This document shows positions 7,801 to 16,055 of a stretch of DNA of 62,931 nucleotides, in pieces. The stretch's first letter is position 1, and each line of letters starts with the position of its first letter. Below the pieces are notes generated by a model, which did not search any database, was not told the origin of the DNA, and was given only the letters and a program-made list of their open reading frames with translations. Position numbers and translations under genes: made by a program. The stretch is from an uncultured Bacteroidales bacterium (GTDB lineage Bacteria; Bacteroidota; Bacteroidia; Bacteroidales; UBA932): positions 1 through 62,931 of the forward strand of contig CALYTI010000009.1 in NCBI GenBank assembly GCA_945487035.1. The letters run 5' to 3'.

Positions 7801-8127
7801 TAAAGGCTCTGTATGTTCCTGACTATAGGGAGCATAAATACGGGTCTTCTATTCAGCGTCTGGTAAAATATGCGGATGCCGCGAATTTCGCAGGAGAGAA
7901 AGTTACTGCTTACTGCCGAAGGCCGGATATGAAGGATTGACGGATGACTATGCGTTCAGGAAGGACAGCCTGGTTTGGATGATATGAATCTGATTGAGTT
8001 ATACGATGGTTGGCTTGAGAATATCTCATTTGTTCCGGATATGAAGTTTATTCCAGCGGCGAAGCATCTGCTCAAAACAAATCGGCACTTTTGTGGCATT
8101 TCAATCGGAGTTTTTGTGGCATTTTAA
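7797..8127 (+). pseudogene. Frameshifted gene of unknown function
   Basis: The first frame starts at ATG 7797 (MIKALYVPDYREHKYGSSIQ...) and stops at 7938-7940. Coding-like sequence continues in a second frame (LLPKAGYEGLTDDYAFRKDS) until about 7987. It then continues in a third frame (GLDDMNLIELYDGWLENISF...) to TAA at 8125-8127. Joining the three gives one plausible soluble protein of about 95 residues before the repeat region, so two frameshifts seem to have broken it. Sequencing error is an alternative. The start overlaps the HAD gene by ATGA. No family recognised. Confidence 0.45.
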
Positions 8128-8141
8128 TCGGCACTTTTGCG
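8080..8141. repeat. 23-bp tandem repeat, about 2.7 units
   Basis: Units start at 8080, 8103 and 8126 (AATCGGCACTTTTGTGGCAT..., AATCGGAGTTTTTGTGGCAT..., AATCGGCACTTTTGCG), exactly 23 bp apart. Such arrays occur at ends of IS21-type elements and at operators. No istA/istB gene is next to it. Confidence 0.6.
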
Positions 8142-8482
8142 AAGATAATTATTCCGGAGTGCACTCGGCCACACCGCACACACCCCTCACCTACTCCCGC
8201 GTTTTCATGTCCTCCGCCATCACCCTAATCAACGGCTCCCCCAGTGCAGCAAAATCACCTTCCACGCTAGACACCGATAGAACGCGCTCAGTGGCATGGT
8301 ACCGTGGAAGGTGTTTTTGTTATTCTGAAGTATCAGAGTATTCTCTGTAAATCTCATCTGCAAGATAGCGGTCACTCCTGCAATGCAGATCCGCAACTCC
8401 ATCTTGACAGGCAGCATCGGACATTAACACCCGAGAAAGCGCAAAATTGATAGGGTAAAATTGCTTTTCTGGGAGGAGTGTC
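8142..8482. other. Intergenic region without a convincing gene
   Basis: This 340-bp gap separates the accessory region from the two-component system. Apart from the 68-bp palindrome at 8251-8318 I see no RNA gene, no promoter with both boxes and no codon-like structure. An open frame at 8093-8350 has atypical composition and runs through both repeats, so I do not count it. Confidence 0.5.
8251..8318. repeat. 68-bp palindromic element, family P68, unit 1
   Basis: The arms are AAAATCACCTTCCACG (8251-8266) and CGTGGAAGGTGTTTTT (8303-8318), 15 of 16 positions complementary. They are separated by exactly 36 bp. The same arms and the same 36-bp spacing recur at 25587-25654 and, as a tandem pair, at 28744-28882. 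Confidence 0.8.
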
Positions 8483-9709
8483 CTATTCCACCGGAATGGT
8501 GAAGCGGAAGGCGAGGCCGTGGGGTTGGAGATGGTGGGCGGAGATGGTGCCCTTGTGGAAAGTGACGGCGTTCTTCACGATGGACAGCCCCAGGCCGGAA
8601 CCCTCGGAGCGGTGGGAATCCTCCTCAGGGATGCGGTAGAAACGCTCGAAAATCTTCCCCAGGTGCTCATCACTGACGCCCTTGCCGGTATCGTAATAGA
8701 AAAAGTGCGCAACTCCCTCGTAAACGGAACACTCCAGATGGATTGTAACCCCATTCCCTGCGTATCGGAGCGAATTCTCCACCAGGTTGCGCAGCAGCGC
8801 ATAGAGCAACGACTGATTGCCCAGTATGCATACGTCATCCGCAATGGTATTCTCCACTTTTACTCCTTGCGCGGCTATTGTACCGGCAAACTCTTCAATC
8901 ACTTCGCAGGTCAGATGACGCATCCCGAGATGCTCCTTCTTCAGAGTCTGCGGAGCCTCTTCCATCTTGGTAATCAGAGAAATATCTCTTATCAAATCGG
9001 ACAGCCTGAGGGTCTGCCGGTAAGCCCGGTCTATGAACTGCCCCTTCTTCACCTCGTCCATCTGAGGATTGTCCACCAGAGTCTCAAGGTAGCCGCGTAT
9101 GCTCGTCACGGGAGTGCGCAGCTCGTGCGCCAGATTGCCCGTGATGCGCTTCTTCTGGGTCTTAAGTTGCTCGTCTGCAGCCTCTTTAGCCTTGGCATCA
9201 GCCCGAAGGGACAGGCGGCGGGTAAGAAGTGCTGCCAGCAGGAACAACAATCCGATAGTTATCAGCAGAGTCCAGTCAGGATGCATAAAACGCTTCTGCG
9301 CCAGCTCGAAAGGCATCGCGGTACGCACAATCACATCGCCGTAGCGCTTCGCGAAATAGATATATTCTATACCTGATGTGCCGGACCTTCGGATGGAGCA
9401 GCCTTCACTTCCGCTGAGGCAGGCCTGGATTTCGGGGCGGTCCAGGTGGCTGCCCAGGACCTCGCCTTCGTACGAATCATAGACCACCTCCCCCGAGGGA
9501 CTCACCACGCTCACCCTGATGTCCTCTGGCAGCAGCCGTACCGCCCCGCCGTAGTCCTGAGAGCGTGCCACCACATCGGCATAGCCTTCGAGGCGGGCGG
9601 AGAGTATGGATTTCTTGTAATCCAGCTCGCTGCTTAGCTCCAATGCCGTTATCGCAAGAGCGAAAACGGCCAGGATGACGGTAATCCATATCCATAAACG
9701 CTTACTCAT
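8483..9709 (-). CDS. phoR: PhoR-like sensor histidine kinase
   Basis: This 408-residue inner-membrane kinase has a TM helix at about 5-25, a periplasmic sensor of about 115 residues and a second TM at about 146-163. The HisKA H-box (HELRTPVTSIRGY) has the phospho-accepting His near residue 195. The HATPase_c boxes follow: N (NLVENSLRYA), G1 (DTGKGV), F (FERFYR) and G2 (GSGLGLSIV). It overlaps the upstream response-regulator gene by 8 nt, so the two are co-translated. The Na/Pi cotransporter gene lies upstream on the same strand, and Pho-box-like repeats precede both units. Phosphate sensing is therefore likely but inferred. Confidence 0.8.
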   Translation of the reverse strand: MSKRLWIWITVILAVFALAITALELSSELDYKKSILSARLEGYADVVARSQDYGGAVRLLPEDIRVSVVSPSGEVVYDSYEGEVLGSHLDRPEIQACLSGSEGCSIRRSGTSGIEYIYFAKRYGDVIVRTAMPFELAQKRFMHPDWTLLITIGLLFLLAALLTRRLSLRADAKAKEAADEQLKTQKKRITGNLAHELRTPVTSIRGYLETLVDNPQMDEVKKGQFIDRAYRQTLRLSDLIRDISLITKMEEAPQTLKKEHLGMRHLTCEVIEEFAGTIAAQGVKVENTIADDVCILGNQSLLYALLRNLVENSLRYAGNGVTIHLECSVYEGVAHFFYYDTGKGVSDEHLGKIFERFYRIPEEDSHRSEGSGLGLSIVKNAVTFHKGTISAHHLQPHGLAFRFTIPVE

Positions 9710-10382
9710 TGCATTCTATGCTGTAGCCGAAGCCGGACCTGTTTACGAGCATATCCCTGCAAGGCCCGAGTTTGGCTCTGATTCGCGCAATATGCACATC
9801 CACCGTGCGCTCAAGCACATAGGGCGCATCCTTCCACAGTTCGCCGATCAGATCGGCCCGGGAGAAGGTGCGGCCCCGGTTTGAGCACAGCAGCTGCAGG
9901 ATTTCATATTCCTTTTTGGAAAGCTGCACCGGAGCGCCGTCAACGCTCACCGTCTTAAGTGATGTATCAATGGAAAGGCTGCCGAGCACTATGGTTGAAG
10001 GAGCCGTACGCTCGCCGGAGCAGCGTTTGAGCACGGCTTTCACCCTGGCAAGCACTTCGTTGATGGAAAAAGGTTTGCAGATATAGTCGTCCCCTCCTGC
10101 GGAAAAGCCGGTCAGCAGGTCGTTTTCGCTGCCACGGGCTGTAAGGAAAATAATAGGCACCCCGCAGCCGTCCACCTTGCGAAGGGTGTCGGAGAGCTTG
10201 AAACCGGACATTCCCGGAAGCATTATGTCCAGCAGGAGGAGGTCCGGAACGTGGCCTTTGCGGATTTGTGTAAGGGCAGCTTCGGCAGTGCCGCATTCGA
10301 TGGTGCTGTAACCTGCTGCTGAAAGGTTGAATGCCAGGATTTCCCGGATGTCAGCCTCGTCGTCAACTATCATTATTTCCAT
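9702..10382 (-). CDS. phoB: PhoB-like OmpR-family response regulator
   Basis: The receiver domain (residues 1-118) has the acidic pocket DDE at 7-9, phospho-acceptor Asp52 (LLLLDIMLPG), the conserved Thr in FLTARG and Lys in CKPF. The winged-helix DNA-binding domain spans about 130-222 (LSKKEYEILQLL, then RTVDVHIARIRAKLG). This is a transcription factor activated by the adjacent kinase. A Bacteroidota -7 box (TAAATTTG, minus strand 10397-10390) lies just ahead of the start. A two-unit 11-nt-spaced site (10423-10445) lies upstream and could mediate autoregulation. Confidence 0.85.
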   Translation of the reverse strand: MEIMIVDDEADIREILAFNLSAAGYSTIECGTAEAALTQIRKGHVPDLLLLDIMLPGMSGFKLSDTLRKVDGCGVPIIFLTARGSENDLLTGFSAGGDDYICKPFSINEVLARVKAVLKRCSGERTAPSTIVLGSLSIDTSLKTVSVDGAPVQLSKKEYEILQLLCSNRGRTFSRADLIGELWKDAPYVLERTVDVHIARIRAKLGPCRDMLVNRSGFGYSIECNE

Positions 10383-10422
10383 ACACCTGCAAATTTAATC
10401 TTTTAGTTGATAAGATTTCATT

Positions 10423-10445
10423 GCACAGCGTTAAGATTATGTTAC
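10423..10445. promoter_or_regulatory. Candidate Pho-box upstream of phoB-phoR
   Basis: GTTAAGATTAT followed directly by GTTAC shows the 11-nt period typical of PhoB half-sites. The 23-bp stretch matches, in inverted orientation, sequence in the larger array upstream of the Na/Pi cotransporter gene (12261-12283) at about 20 of 23 positions. It lies about 26 bp upstream of the -7 box of the regulator gene. Confidence 0.5.
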
Positions 10446-10463
10446 GGATGTCCGGACTCCAGA

Positions 10464-12155
10464 TTACGCGCGGAGAATGTTCTGCGAGATGTTGATGAGG
10501 AAGTCGCCCATCTTTTCGAGCTGCTCGAGTGTGTTGAGATAGAACACTGTCTCGAAATAGGCATCGCCCTTGGCGGTCAGGCCCTCGGTATCTTCCAGAC
10601 CGCTGAGCTCGGCATCCCGGCACTCATTCCTGAACTGATTGATAGCTTTCTCGTCAAGTTCGGCATTGCTTATATCCTTCAGCTTGTCCGCATTCTCCAG
10701 ATTCCATATCATATCCTCATAAGCCTGGGAAAGCAGTCCCACCATCTGCGAGAGCTTCGCCATATGCTCCGGAGAGAGTTTCCTGCCGTAGGCTCTCATA
10801 TGCATAAGAGACCGGCTTATCGACTCCCCGCTGTCGCCAAGCGACTCCAGCTCCCCGCTGATTCTGATCTGGGAGCGCACAAGGGCCTTTGACTCATTGC
10901 TCAGGTGGTTCTTGCACAAATCGTTGAGGAACTTCACTATTTCGTATTCTATCTTATCGGAAATCTCTTCATAGCGCACCAGCTTATCGCGATATGCCTT
11001 GAACTTCTCTTCCTTATCTGCCGAATTGATAGCGCCCGCAAGGTACTCCAGACCGTTCTTCATCACCTTGCTGAAGTGCACTATCTCCTTGCTCGACTCG
11101 GCAAGCGCCAGCTCAGGGGTGGACACAAGTCCGTAGTCCAGATACCGGATTCCGCCCTCGGAAGCATCCTCCTGCGGCGCCTTGTCCTTGACGAGGACGG
11201 TTACCAGCCTCGCAATAGGTTTGGTGAACCACACGAGCAGCAGCGTGTTGAGCAGGTTGAAGGTCGTGTGGAGCATTGAGATGCCGTAGATGGTGGCCGT
11301 AGCCTCATCCACGCCCATCAGGGACACTAACCACTGGACGAAATTGATGAAAGGATGGAAGATGGCCAGAGCCCATACGACACCGAACAGGTTGAAGACC
11401 GTATGCGCCAGTGCGGCTCTCTTTGCGTTGACACTGCCCACGGCCGCCGCAATATTGGCAGTAATGGTGGTTCCAATGTTTTCACCGAGCACCATTGCCG
11501 CTGCCATATCGAACTGAATCCAGCCCATATTGAGCATAATGAGTGTGAGCGCTACGGTTGCGCTGGAAGACTGGAGAATAAGGGTGAGAACAGTACCCAG
11601 GGCAAGAAACAGCAGTACTGAGGCGAAGCCGTGCCCGGACCAGGATGTTATGAATTCGAGTACCTCAGGAGTCTGGCGCAGGTCCGGAACGGAGCTTTTC
11701 ATAAGTGAGAGACCGAGGAACAGAAGACTGAATCCTATTATCAACTCGCTGATATTGCGGAGCTTGTCCTTTTTGGAGACGCTGAATATGAAGCCCAGGG
11801 CCATCAGAGGGACAGCCAGCGCAGAGATATCCGCCTTGAAGCCGAAGACGGCGATAATCCAGGCTGTCATGGTGGTGCCGATGTTGGCCCCCATTATCAT
11901 GCCTATAGCCTGAATCAGGGTGAGAAGTCCGGCATTCACAAAGCCCACGACCATCACCGTGGTTGCACTGGAGGATTGGATTGCTGCTGTTACACCGAGT
12001 CCGGTGAGCACGCCTTTGAATGGATTGGAAGTTATGGAAGCAAGAAGTTTGCGAAGTCCCGTACCCGCCGCTTTCTGCAAACCGGTGCTCATAAGGCTCA
12101 TTCCGTACAGGAACATTCCGAGCGCTCCGGCCAAAGTTAAAATAGTCATTAACAT
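10464..12155 (-). CDS. Na+/phosphate cotransporter family protein with PhoU-like C-terminus
   Basis: This 563-residue inner-membrane protein has two inverted-repeat transport modules. Each carries the family's hallmark QSSSAT motif (QSSSATTVMVVG near 60-70, QSSSATVALTLI near 200). About eight hydrophobic helices fill residues 1-310. Residues about 340-550 are a cytosolic helical bundle of PhoU type, containing HFSKVMKNGLEYLAG. It should import phosphate by Na+ symport, or export it as some family members do. Convincing 11-nt-periodic Pho-box-like repeats lie 57-122 bp upstream of the start, and the PhoB/PhoR-like genes follow, giving a phosphate-starvation unit. Confidence 0.85.
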   Translation of the reverse strand: MLMTILTLAGALGMFLYGMSLMSTGLQKAAGTGLRKLLASITSNPFKGVLTGLGVTAAIQSSSATTVMVVGFVNAGLLTLIQAIGMIMGANIGTTMTAWIIAVFGFKADISALAVPLMALGFIFSVSKKDKLRNISELIIGFSLLFLGLSLMKSSVPDLRQTPEVLEFITSWSGHGFASVLLFLALGTVLTLILQSSSATVALTLIMLNMGWIQFDMAAAMVLGENIGTTITANIAAAVGSVNAKRAALAHTVFNLFGVVWALAIFHPFINFVQWLVSLMGVDEATATIYGISMLHTTFNLLNTLLLVWFTKPIARLVTVLVKDKAPQEDASEGGIRYLDYGLVSTPELALAESSKEIVHFSKVMKNGLEYLAGAINSADKEEKFKAYRDKLVRYEEISDKIEYEIVKFLNDLCKNHLSNESKALVRSQIRISGELESLGDSGESISRSLMHMRAYGRKLSPEHMAKLSQMVGLLSQAYEDMIWNLENADKLKDISNAELDEKAINQFRNECRDAELSGLEDTEGLTAKGDAYFETVFYLNTLEQLEKMGDFLINISQNILRA

Positions 12156-12211
12156 CGTCAGAAAATTTTTGCAAATCTTGCGTATTTCTTTGAGACGCGG
12201 CTTCAGCAGGG

Positions 12212-12277
12212 CTTGCCGTTACAAGGAATTAAGAGAGAATTAACAGGTGCGTTCAGCTTATGTAACAGAATCCTAAC
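12212..12277 (-). promoter_or_regulatory. Tandem Pho-box-like array (six 11-mers)
   Basis: Read on the minus strand, consecutive 11-mers are GTTAGGATTCT, GTTACATAAGC, TGAACGCACCT, GTTAATTCTCT, CTTAATTCCTT and GTAACGGCAAG. Five of six start with a (G/C)TTA or GTAAC core. PhoB binds direct repeats with exactly this period. The array ends 57 bp before the cotransporter start codon. Confidence 0.6.
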
Positions 12278-12400
12278 GCTGCGCAATCTAATCTTATCAA
12301 AAAAATGTTTGATTCGGGCGTGAAATATAAACCACATTCAGGATGTCTAGTCCTGATATAGGTTTACCGATATTGAATAATAAGTAGATAGGACTCAGCC

Positions 12401-12518
12401 GGTGGGTGAAATTATAACTACTTGATATAGAGCGTATTGGAATTTTCGTATGGGGTAAAACACCCCATACGAAAATTTCAACCAACTATGTATCAATGGA
12501 TTACAATTTCACCCTACC
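12401..12518. repeat. Nested palindromic element, family N127, copy 1
   Basis: The outer arms are GGGTGAAATTATAA and TTACAATTTCACCC. The inner perfect hairpin is AATTTTCGTATGGGG (12441-12455) with its complement (12463-12477). The same nested design, with the same inner hairpin sequence, occurs at 25426-25552. It lies in the gap between the cotransporter gene and tRNA-Pro. The rest of that gap (12278-12400) shows nothing I can assign. Confidence 0.75.
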
Positions 12519-12560
12519 TTCCGGGGGCCGCGGGTAGGTGGTGCCCGCAGGATGACAGAA

Positions 12561-12589
12561 AAGAGGAACAAGCGATGCTTGTTCCTCTT
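12561..12589 (-). terminator. Rho-independent terminator after tRNA-Pro
   Basis: A 13-bp perfect stem (AAGAGGAACAAGC / GCTTGTTCCTCTT) with a 3-nt loop is followed on the minus strand by a short T-run, 3 nt downstream of the tRNA. Confidence 0.7.
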
Positions 12590-12592
12590 TTG

Positions 12593-12666
12593 TCGGGGTA
12601 CTGTGACTCGAACACAGGACCCTCTGGTCCCAAACCAGATGCGCTAGCCAACTGCGCCACACCCCG
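12593..12666 (-). tRNA. tRNA-Pro(UGG)
   Basis: The cloverleaf is complete on the minus strand: acceptor stem CGGGGTG / TACCCCG (one G-T pair), discriminator A, D-loop AGTTGGCTAG, and T-loop GTTCGAGTC. The anticodon stem is TCTGG / CCAGA around the loop TTTGGGA, giving anticodon UGG. CCA is not encoded. A terminator follows directly. Confidence 0.95.
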
Positions 12667-12732
12667 GTTCCCTTGATTGGGACTGCAAATATAGCACAGT
12701 TTTGGGAATCTGCAAAATTTATTTCAACAAAA

Positions 12733-12764
12733 TTTGAACTCTCGCAAACTCTGTCGTATCTTTG
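12733..12764 (+). promoter_or_regulatory. Bacteroidota-type promoter for lolD
   Basis: TTTG (12733-12736), a 20-nt spacer and TATCTTTG (12757-12764) match the Bacteroidota sigma-ABfr consensus. The transcript would start near 12771. This excludes a TTG start at 12762 for the ABC gene and supports ATG 12801. Confidence 0.7.
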
Positions 12765-12800
12765 AAAGTCTTAAACCCACCACCATCAACTGGAAGAGCA

Positions 12801-13454
12801 ATGATTATAGAAGCAAAAGACATACGCAAAGGCTTCGGGAGCCTGGAAGTGCTGAAAGGCGTGAGTTTCAGCGCACAGAAAGGCGAAGTGGTCTCGATAG
12901 TCGGAGCCTCCGGAGCCGGCAAGACCACACTGCTCCAGATACTCGGCACCCTGTCGCGCCCCGACAGCGGAGCACTCGAAATTGACGGAAAAGATGTACT
13001 CAAGATGGACGAAAAGCAGCTCTCCGCCTTCAGGTGCCGCAAAATCGGCTTCGTATTTCAGGCGCACCATCTGCTGCCCGAATTCTCCGCACTCGAAAAC
13101 GTAATGATGCCCGCTCTCATCGCCGGACGCAAGACTTCCGAAGCAAAACAGGCGGCACTGGACCTGCTCGAAAGGGTAGGACTATCGGACAGGGCGGACC
13201 ATAAACCGTCCCAGCTCTCCGGTGGAGAACAGCAGAGAACCGCCATCGCCCGTGCCCTTATCAACAAGCCTGCAGTACTGCTCGCGGACGAACCTACCGG
13301 CAATCTCGACTCCGCAACCAAACAGGAAATCCACAAACTGCTGTTTTCTCTGCGCGACAGTCTCGGTCAGACCATTATTCTCGTAACCCACGACCCTCAG
13401 CTCGCCGCGCTTTGCGACCGCTCGCTTGAGATGCGCGACGGCCTGTTCCTCTAG
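12801..13454 (+). CDS. lolD: LolD-like ABC transporter ATP-binding protein
   Basis: This is an ATPase subunit of the MacB/LolD type. Walker A is GASGAGKTT, the Q-loop lies in [22 protein letters not shown], the signature is LSGGEQQR, and Walker B plus D-loop are [12 protein letters not shown], followed by the H-loop VTHD. At about 217 residues with no membrane part it fits LolD, which pairs with LolC/E-type permeases to release lipoproteins from the inner membrane. No permease gene is adjacent, so a MacB/FtsE-like role cannot be excluded. The trmN6 gene starts 4 nt after the stop. Confidence 0.8.
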   Translation: MIIEAKDIRKGFGSLEVLKGVSFSAQKGEVVSIVGASGAGKTTLLQILGTLSRPDSGALEIDGKDVLKMDEKQLSAFRCRKIGFVFQAHHLLPEFSALENVMMPALIAGRKTSEAKQAALDLLERVGLSDRADHKPSQLSGGEQQRTAIARALINKPAVLLADEPTGNLDSATKQEIHKLLFSLRDSLGQTIILVTHDPQLAALCDRSLEMRDGLFL

Positions 13455-13458
13455 AAGA

Positions 13459-14211
13459 ATGTCCGAATTCAGGTTCAAGCGCTTCGCCATAGACAACACC
13501 GCCTCTGCCCTGAAGGTGGGCACCGACAGTGTGCTGCTCGGCTCGCTGATGAGCATAACGGGGCAGGAAAGGCGGTTGCTGGACATAGGCACAGGCACCG
13601 GAGTGGTCGCAATAATGGCCGCCCAAAGGCTCGCGGACGCCGGGAAAGCCTCCCGGGCCGCAGACTCAAGGCAAGCCACCACCCAACCCCCGCATATCAC
13701 CGCCATAGAAATTGACGGGCCGTCGGCTGCAGAGGCGAGCCGCAACTTCGAGGCCTGCCCCTGGGCCGGGATGCTGAAGGCACGGCACTGCTCCCTGCAG
13801 GAGTTCCGCAGCGAAGAGCAGTATGACCTGATATTCTCCAACCCGCCCTATTTCGACGAGTCCCTGCGCAACCCGGACCCGCGCGAAAGCCGGGCGCGCC
13901 ACACGGAGAGCCTCTCGTACAGGGAAGTGCTCGCCTTTGCCCGCGAACATCTCGCACCGCAGGGAAGGGTCTGCCTGATTCTGCCCGCAGAGACGGAAAC
14001 CGCTGTGCGCAGGTGTGCCGCCGGCTTCGACCTGAACAGCGCAAGGGTGGTGCGCATCCGCACGACCTCCAAGAAAGCCCCACGCCGCATCGTGGCGGAA
14101 TTCGCCCGCACCCGCACCCCTCTGGAGGAAGAAGAGCTGACCATTCAGGACGGAGGTATATTTACTGAAGAATACCGAAGGATTGCAGGAGCTTTTTTAT
14201 TATATTTGTAG
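13459..14211 (+). CDS. trmN6: tRNA1(Val) (adenine(37)-N6)-methyltransferase
   Basis: This is a class I SAM-dependent methyltransferase. The SAM-binding motif I is LLDIGTGTGVVAIMAA, and the catalytic N6-adenine motif NPPY occurs in FSNPPYFDESL. The N-terminus (FRFKRFAIDNTASALKVGTDSVLLGS) is typical of the YfiC/TrmN6 family, which methylates A37 of tRNA-Val. The length (250 aa) fits. ATG 13459 lies 4 nt after the lolD stop, while an in-frame ATG at 13426 would overlap lolD. The gene looks GC-richer than its neighbours. Confidence 0.85.
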   Translation: MSEFRFKRFAIDNTASALKVGTDSVLLGSLMSITGQERRLLDIGTGTGVVAIMAAQRLADAGKASRAADSRQATTQPPHITAIEIDGPSAAEASRNFEACPWAGMLKARHCSLQEFRSEEQYDLIFSNPPYFDESLRNPDPRESRARHTESLSYREVLAFAREHLAPQGRVCLILPAETETAVRRCAAGFDLNSARVVRIRTTSKKAPRRIVAEFARTRTPLEEEELTIQDGGIFTEEYRRIAGAFLLYL

Positions 14212-14260
14212 GCTGCCGCCACAGAGAAGCGGCTTGATACAGAAAAACAACAATATCGTT

Positions 14261-15100
14261 ATGCAAGATATCACAACTCTACAGAGAACCGCATCCCAGG
14301 TCCGCAGAGACATCGTAAGGATGGTCTCCGCAGCCAAATCCGGCCACCCGGGAGGCTCTCTGGGCATCACCGACGTGATGACAGCACTTTATTTCAGCGA
14401 AATGCACCACGACCCTGCCACCTGGACCCGCAGCGGCAAAGGTCAGGACGTGTTCATCATCTCCGCAGGCCACCTGGCACCGGTTTACTACAGCGTGCTC
14501 GCTCGCAGCGGCTACTTCCCTGTTGCTGAGCTCGGCACTCTTCGCAAATTCGGCACACGCCTTCAGGGCCACCCTTGCGTGACAGACCATCTTCCGGGAG
14601 TATTCAAGCCTTCAGGCTCACTCGGACAGGGTCTCTCCACTGCAGCCGGCATTGCCCTGGGCAAGAAGCTGGACGGTGACCCGAACAGGGTGTATGTGCT
14701 CTGCGGCGACGGAGAGAGCGAAGAAGGTCAGATCTGGGAGGCCGGAATGTGGGCAGCGCACCACAAGGTGGACAACCTTATCGCCTTCACCGACTGGAAC
14801 GGCCAGCAGATTGACGGCCCTACCACCACAGTCACCGGCATAGAGGACCTCCGCGAGAAATGGAGCGCCTTCGGCTGGGACGTCATCGAAGCCGACGGCC
14901 ACGATTTCGAAAGCATTCTCAAGGCCTTCGAGCTCGCCCACGCCCTGAACGGAAAGCCGAAGATGATACTCTTCCGCACTGAAATGGGCCACGGTGTAGA
15001 TTATATGGCAGGTTCCCACAAATGGCACGGCAAGGCTCCTTCAACTGAGGAATGCGAAAGGGCGCTTGCACAGCTCGAAGAAACATTAGGAGACTATTAG
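14261..15100 (+). CDS. tktN: Transketolase, N-terminal subunit
   Basis: This is the thiamine-diphosphate-binding half of a split transketolase (280 aa). Signatures are SGHPGGSLGITDVMTALYF near the N-terminus and the TPP/Mg motif GDGESEEGQIWEA with the distal Asn of FTDWNGQQIDG. The C-terminal half of the enzyme is the next gene, 1 nt downstream. Together they catalyse two-carbon ketol transfers in the non-oxidative pentose phosphate pathway. I chose ATG 14261; a TATATTTG -7 box (14201-14208) lies upstream of it and would exclude a start at 14183. Confidence 0.9.
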   Translation: MQDITTLQRTASQVRRDIVRMVSAAKSGHPGGSLGITDVMTALYFSEMHHDPATWTRSGKGQDVFIISAGHLAPVYYSVLARSGYFPVAELGTLRKFGTRLQGHPCVTDHLPGVFKPSGSLGQGLSTAAGIALGKKLDGDPNRVYVLCGDGESEEGQIWEAGMWAAHHKVDNLIAFTDWNGQQIDGPTTTVTGIEDLREKWSAFGWDVIEADGHDFESILKAFELAHALNGKPKMILFRTEMGHGVDYMAGSHKWHGKAPSTEECERALAQLEETLGDY

Positions 15101-15101
15101 T

Positions 15102-16055
15102 ATGAAAAAATATACCGATACAGGAAAGAAGGACACCCGCAGCGGATTCGGAGCGGGACTGCTCGAAGCGGGAAAGCGTGACAGCCGCGTTCTCGCACTT
15201 ACCGCCGACCTCAAGGGCTCGGTCAAAATGGATGCCTTTGCGGCTGAATTCCCTGAGCGTTTCATCGAATGCGGAATTGCCGAAGCAAATATGGTAGGCG
15301 TAGCCGCAGGTCTCGCCATCACCGGAAAGGTGCCGTTCATCGGCTCCTTCGCCGAATTCGTAACGGGCAGGGTCTATGACCAGCTCCGCCAGGAAGTGGC
15401 ATACGGTCATACCAATGTCAAAATCGCATCCTCCCACGCGGGAGTCACCCTCGGAGAGGACGGAGCCACCCACCAGACTATGGAAGATATTGCGCTGATG
15501 CGCGCCCTCCCGGGAATGGTGGTGCTCGTGCCTTGCGACTACAACCAGACCAAGAACGCAACCGTTGCCGCAGCAGCCTGGGAAGGCCCTGTGTATCTGC
15601 GTTTCGGCCGCCCTTCAGTTGCCAACTTCACCCCTGAGGACGAGCCTTTCGAAATCGGAAAGGTCTATAATCTCAATGAAGGAAAGGATGTAAGCATCAT
15701 TGCCTGCGGTCACCTCGTTTGGGAAGCCCTTCAGGCTGCCGAGGCTCTTGAAGCTGAAGGCATCAGCGCCGAGGTGCTCAATGTCCCTACCATCAAACCT
15801 CTTGATACTGAGGCGATAGCTGCATCCCTGCGCAAGACCGGCTGTGCAGTTGTAGCCGAGGAGCACAATATGGCCGGAGGCCTTGGAGAGGCCGTGGCCG
15901 GAGTTGCAGCCGCTCACTGCCCTACCCCGTTGGAGTTCGTAAACGGCAAAGACCGCTTCGGCCAGTCCGGAACCCCTGCCGAGCTGATGGCAGCCTACGG
16001 TCTCAATGCCGAGGCAATCAGGGAGGCTGCAAAGAAAGCCATAGGAAGGAAATGA
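15102..16055 (+). CDS. tktC: Transketolase, C-terminal subunit
   Basis: This 317-residue subunit carries the pyrimidine-binding domain (LTADLKGSVKMDAFAAEFP, then ERFIECGIAEANMVGVAAGLA with the catalytic Glu that activates thiamine diphosphate). A C-terminal transketolase domain follows (DVSIIACGHLVWEALQAAEAL). It should form a heterotetramer with the preceding subunit. The 1-nt gap implies translational coupling. Its stop overlaps the ATG of the following lipoprotein gene (ATGA), so the operon continues into envelope-biogenesis genes, an unusual pairing. Confidence 0.9.
   Translation: MKKYTDTGKKDTRSGFGAGLLEAGKRDSRVLALTADLKGSVKMDAFAAEFPERFIECGIAEANMVGVAAGLAITGKVPFIGSFAEFVTGRVYDQLRQEVAYGHTNVKIASSHAGVTLGEDGATHQTMEDIALMRALPGMVVLVPCDYNQTKNATVAAAAWEGPVYLRFGRPSVANFTPEDEPFEIGKVYNLNEGKDVSIIACGHLVWEALQAAEALEAEGISAEVLNVPTIKPLDTEAIAASLRKTGCAVVAEEHNMAGGLGEAVAGVAAAHCPTPLEFVNGKDRFGQSGTPAELMAAYGLNAEAIREAAKKAIGRK

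Noticed and set aside
8093..8350. A possible 85-aa gene after the broken gene
   Set aside because: It runs through the 23-bp tandem repeats and the P68 palindrome and has Ser/Thr-rich, atypical composition.
8519..9376. A 285-codon frame opposite the histidine kinase
   Set aside because: The minus strand encodes all kinase boxes in order. The plus-strand frame has no domain and no promoter.
12278..12400. Riboswitch or small RNA upstream of the cotransporter gene
   Set aside because: No conserved riboswitch core was visible. The region is explained in part by the Pho-box-like array and otherwise featureless.
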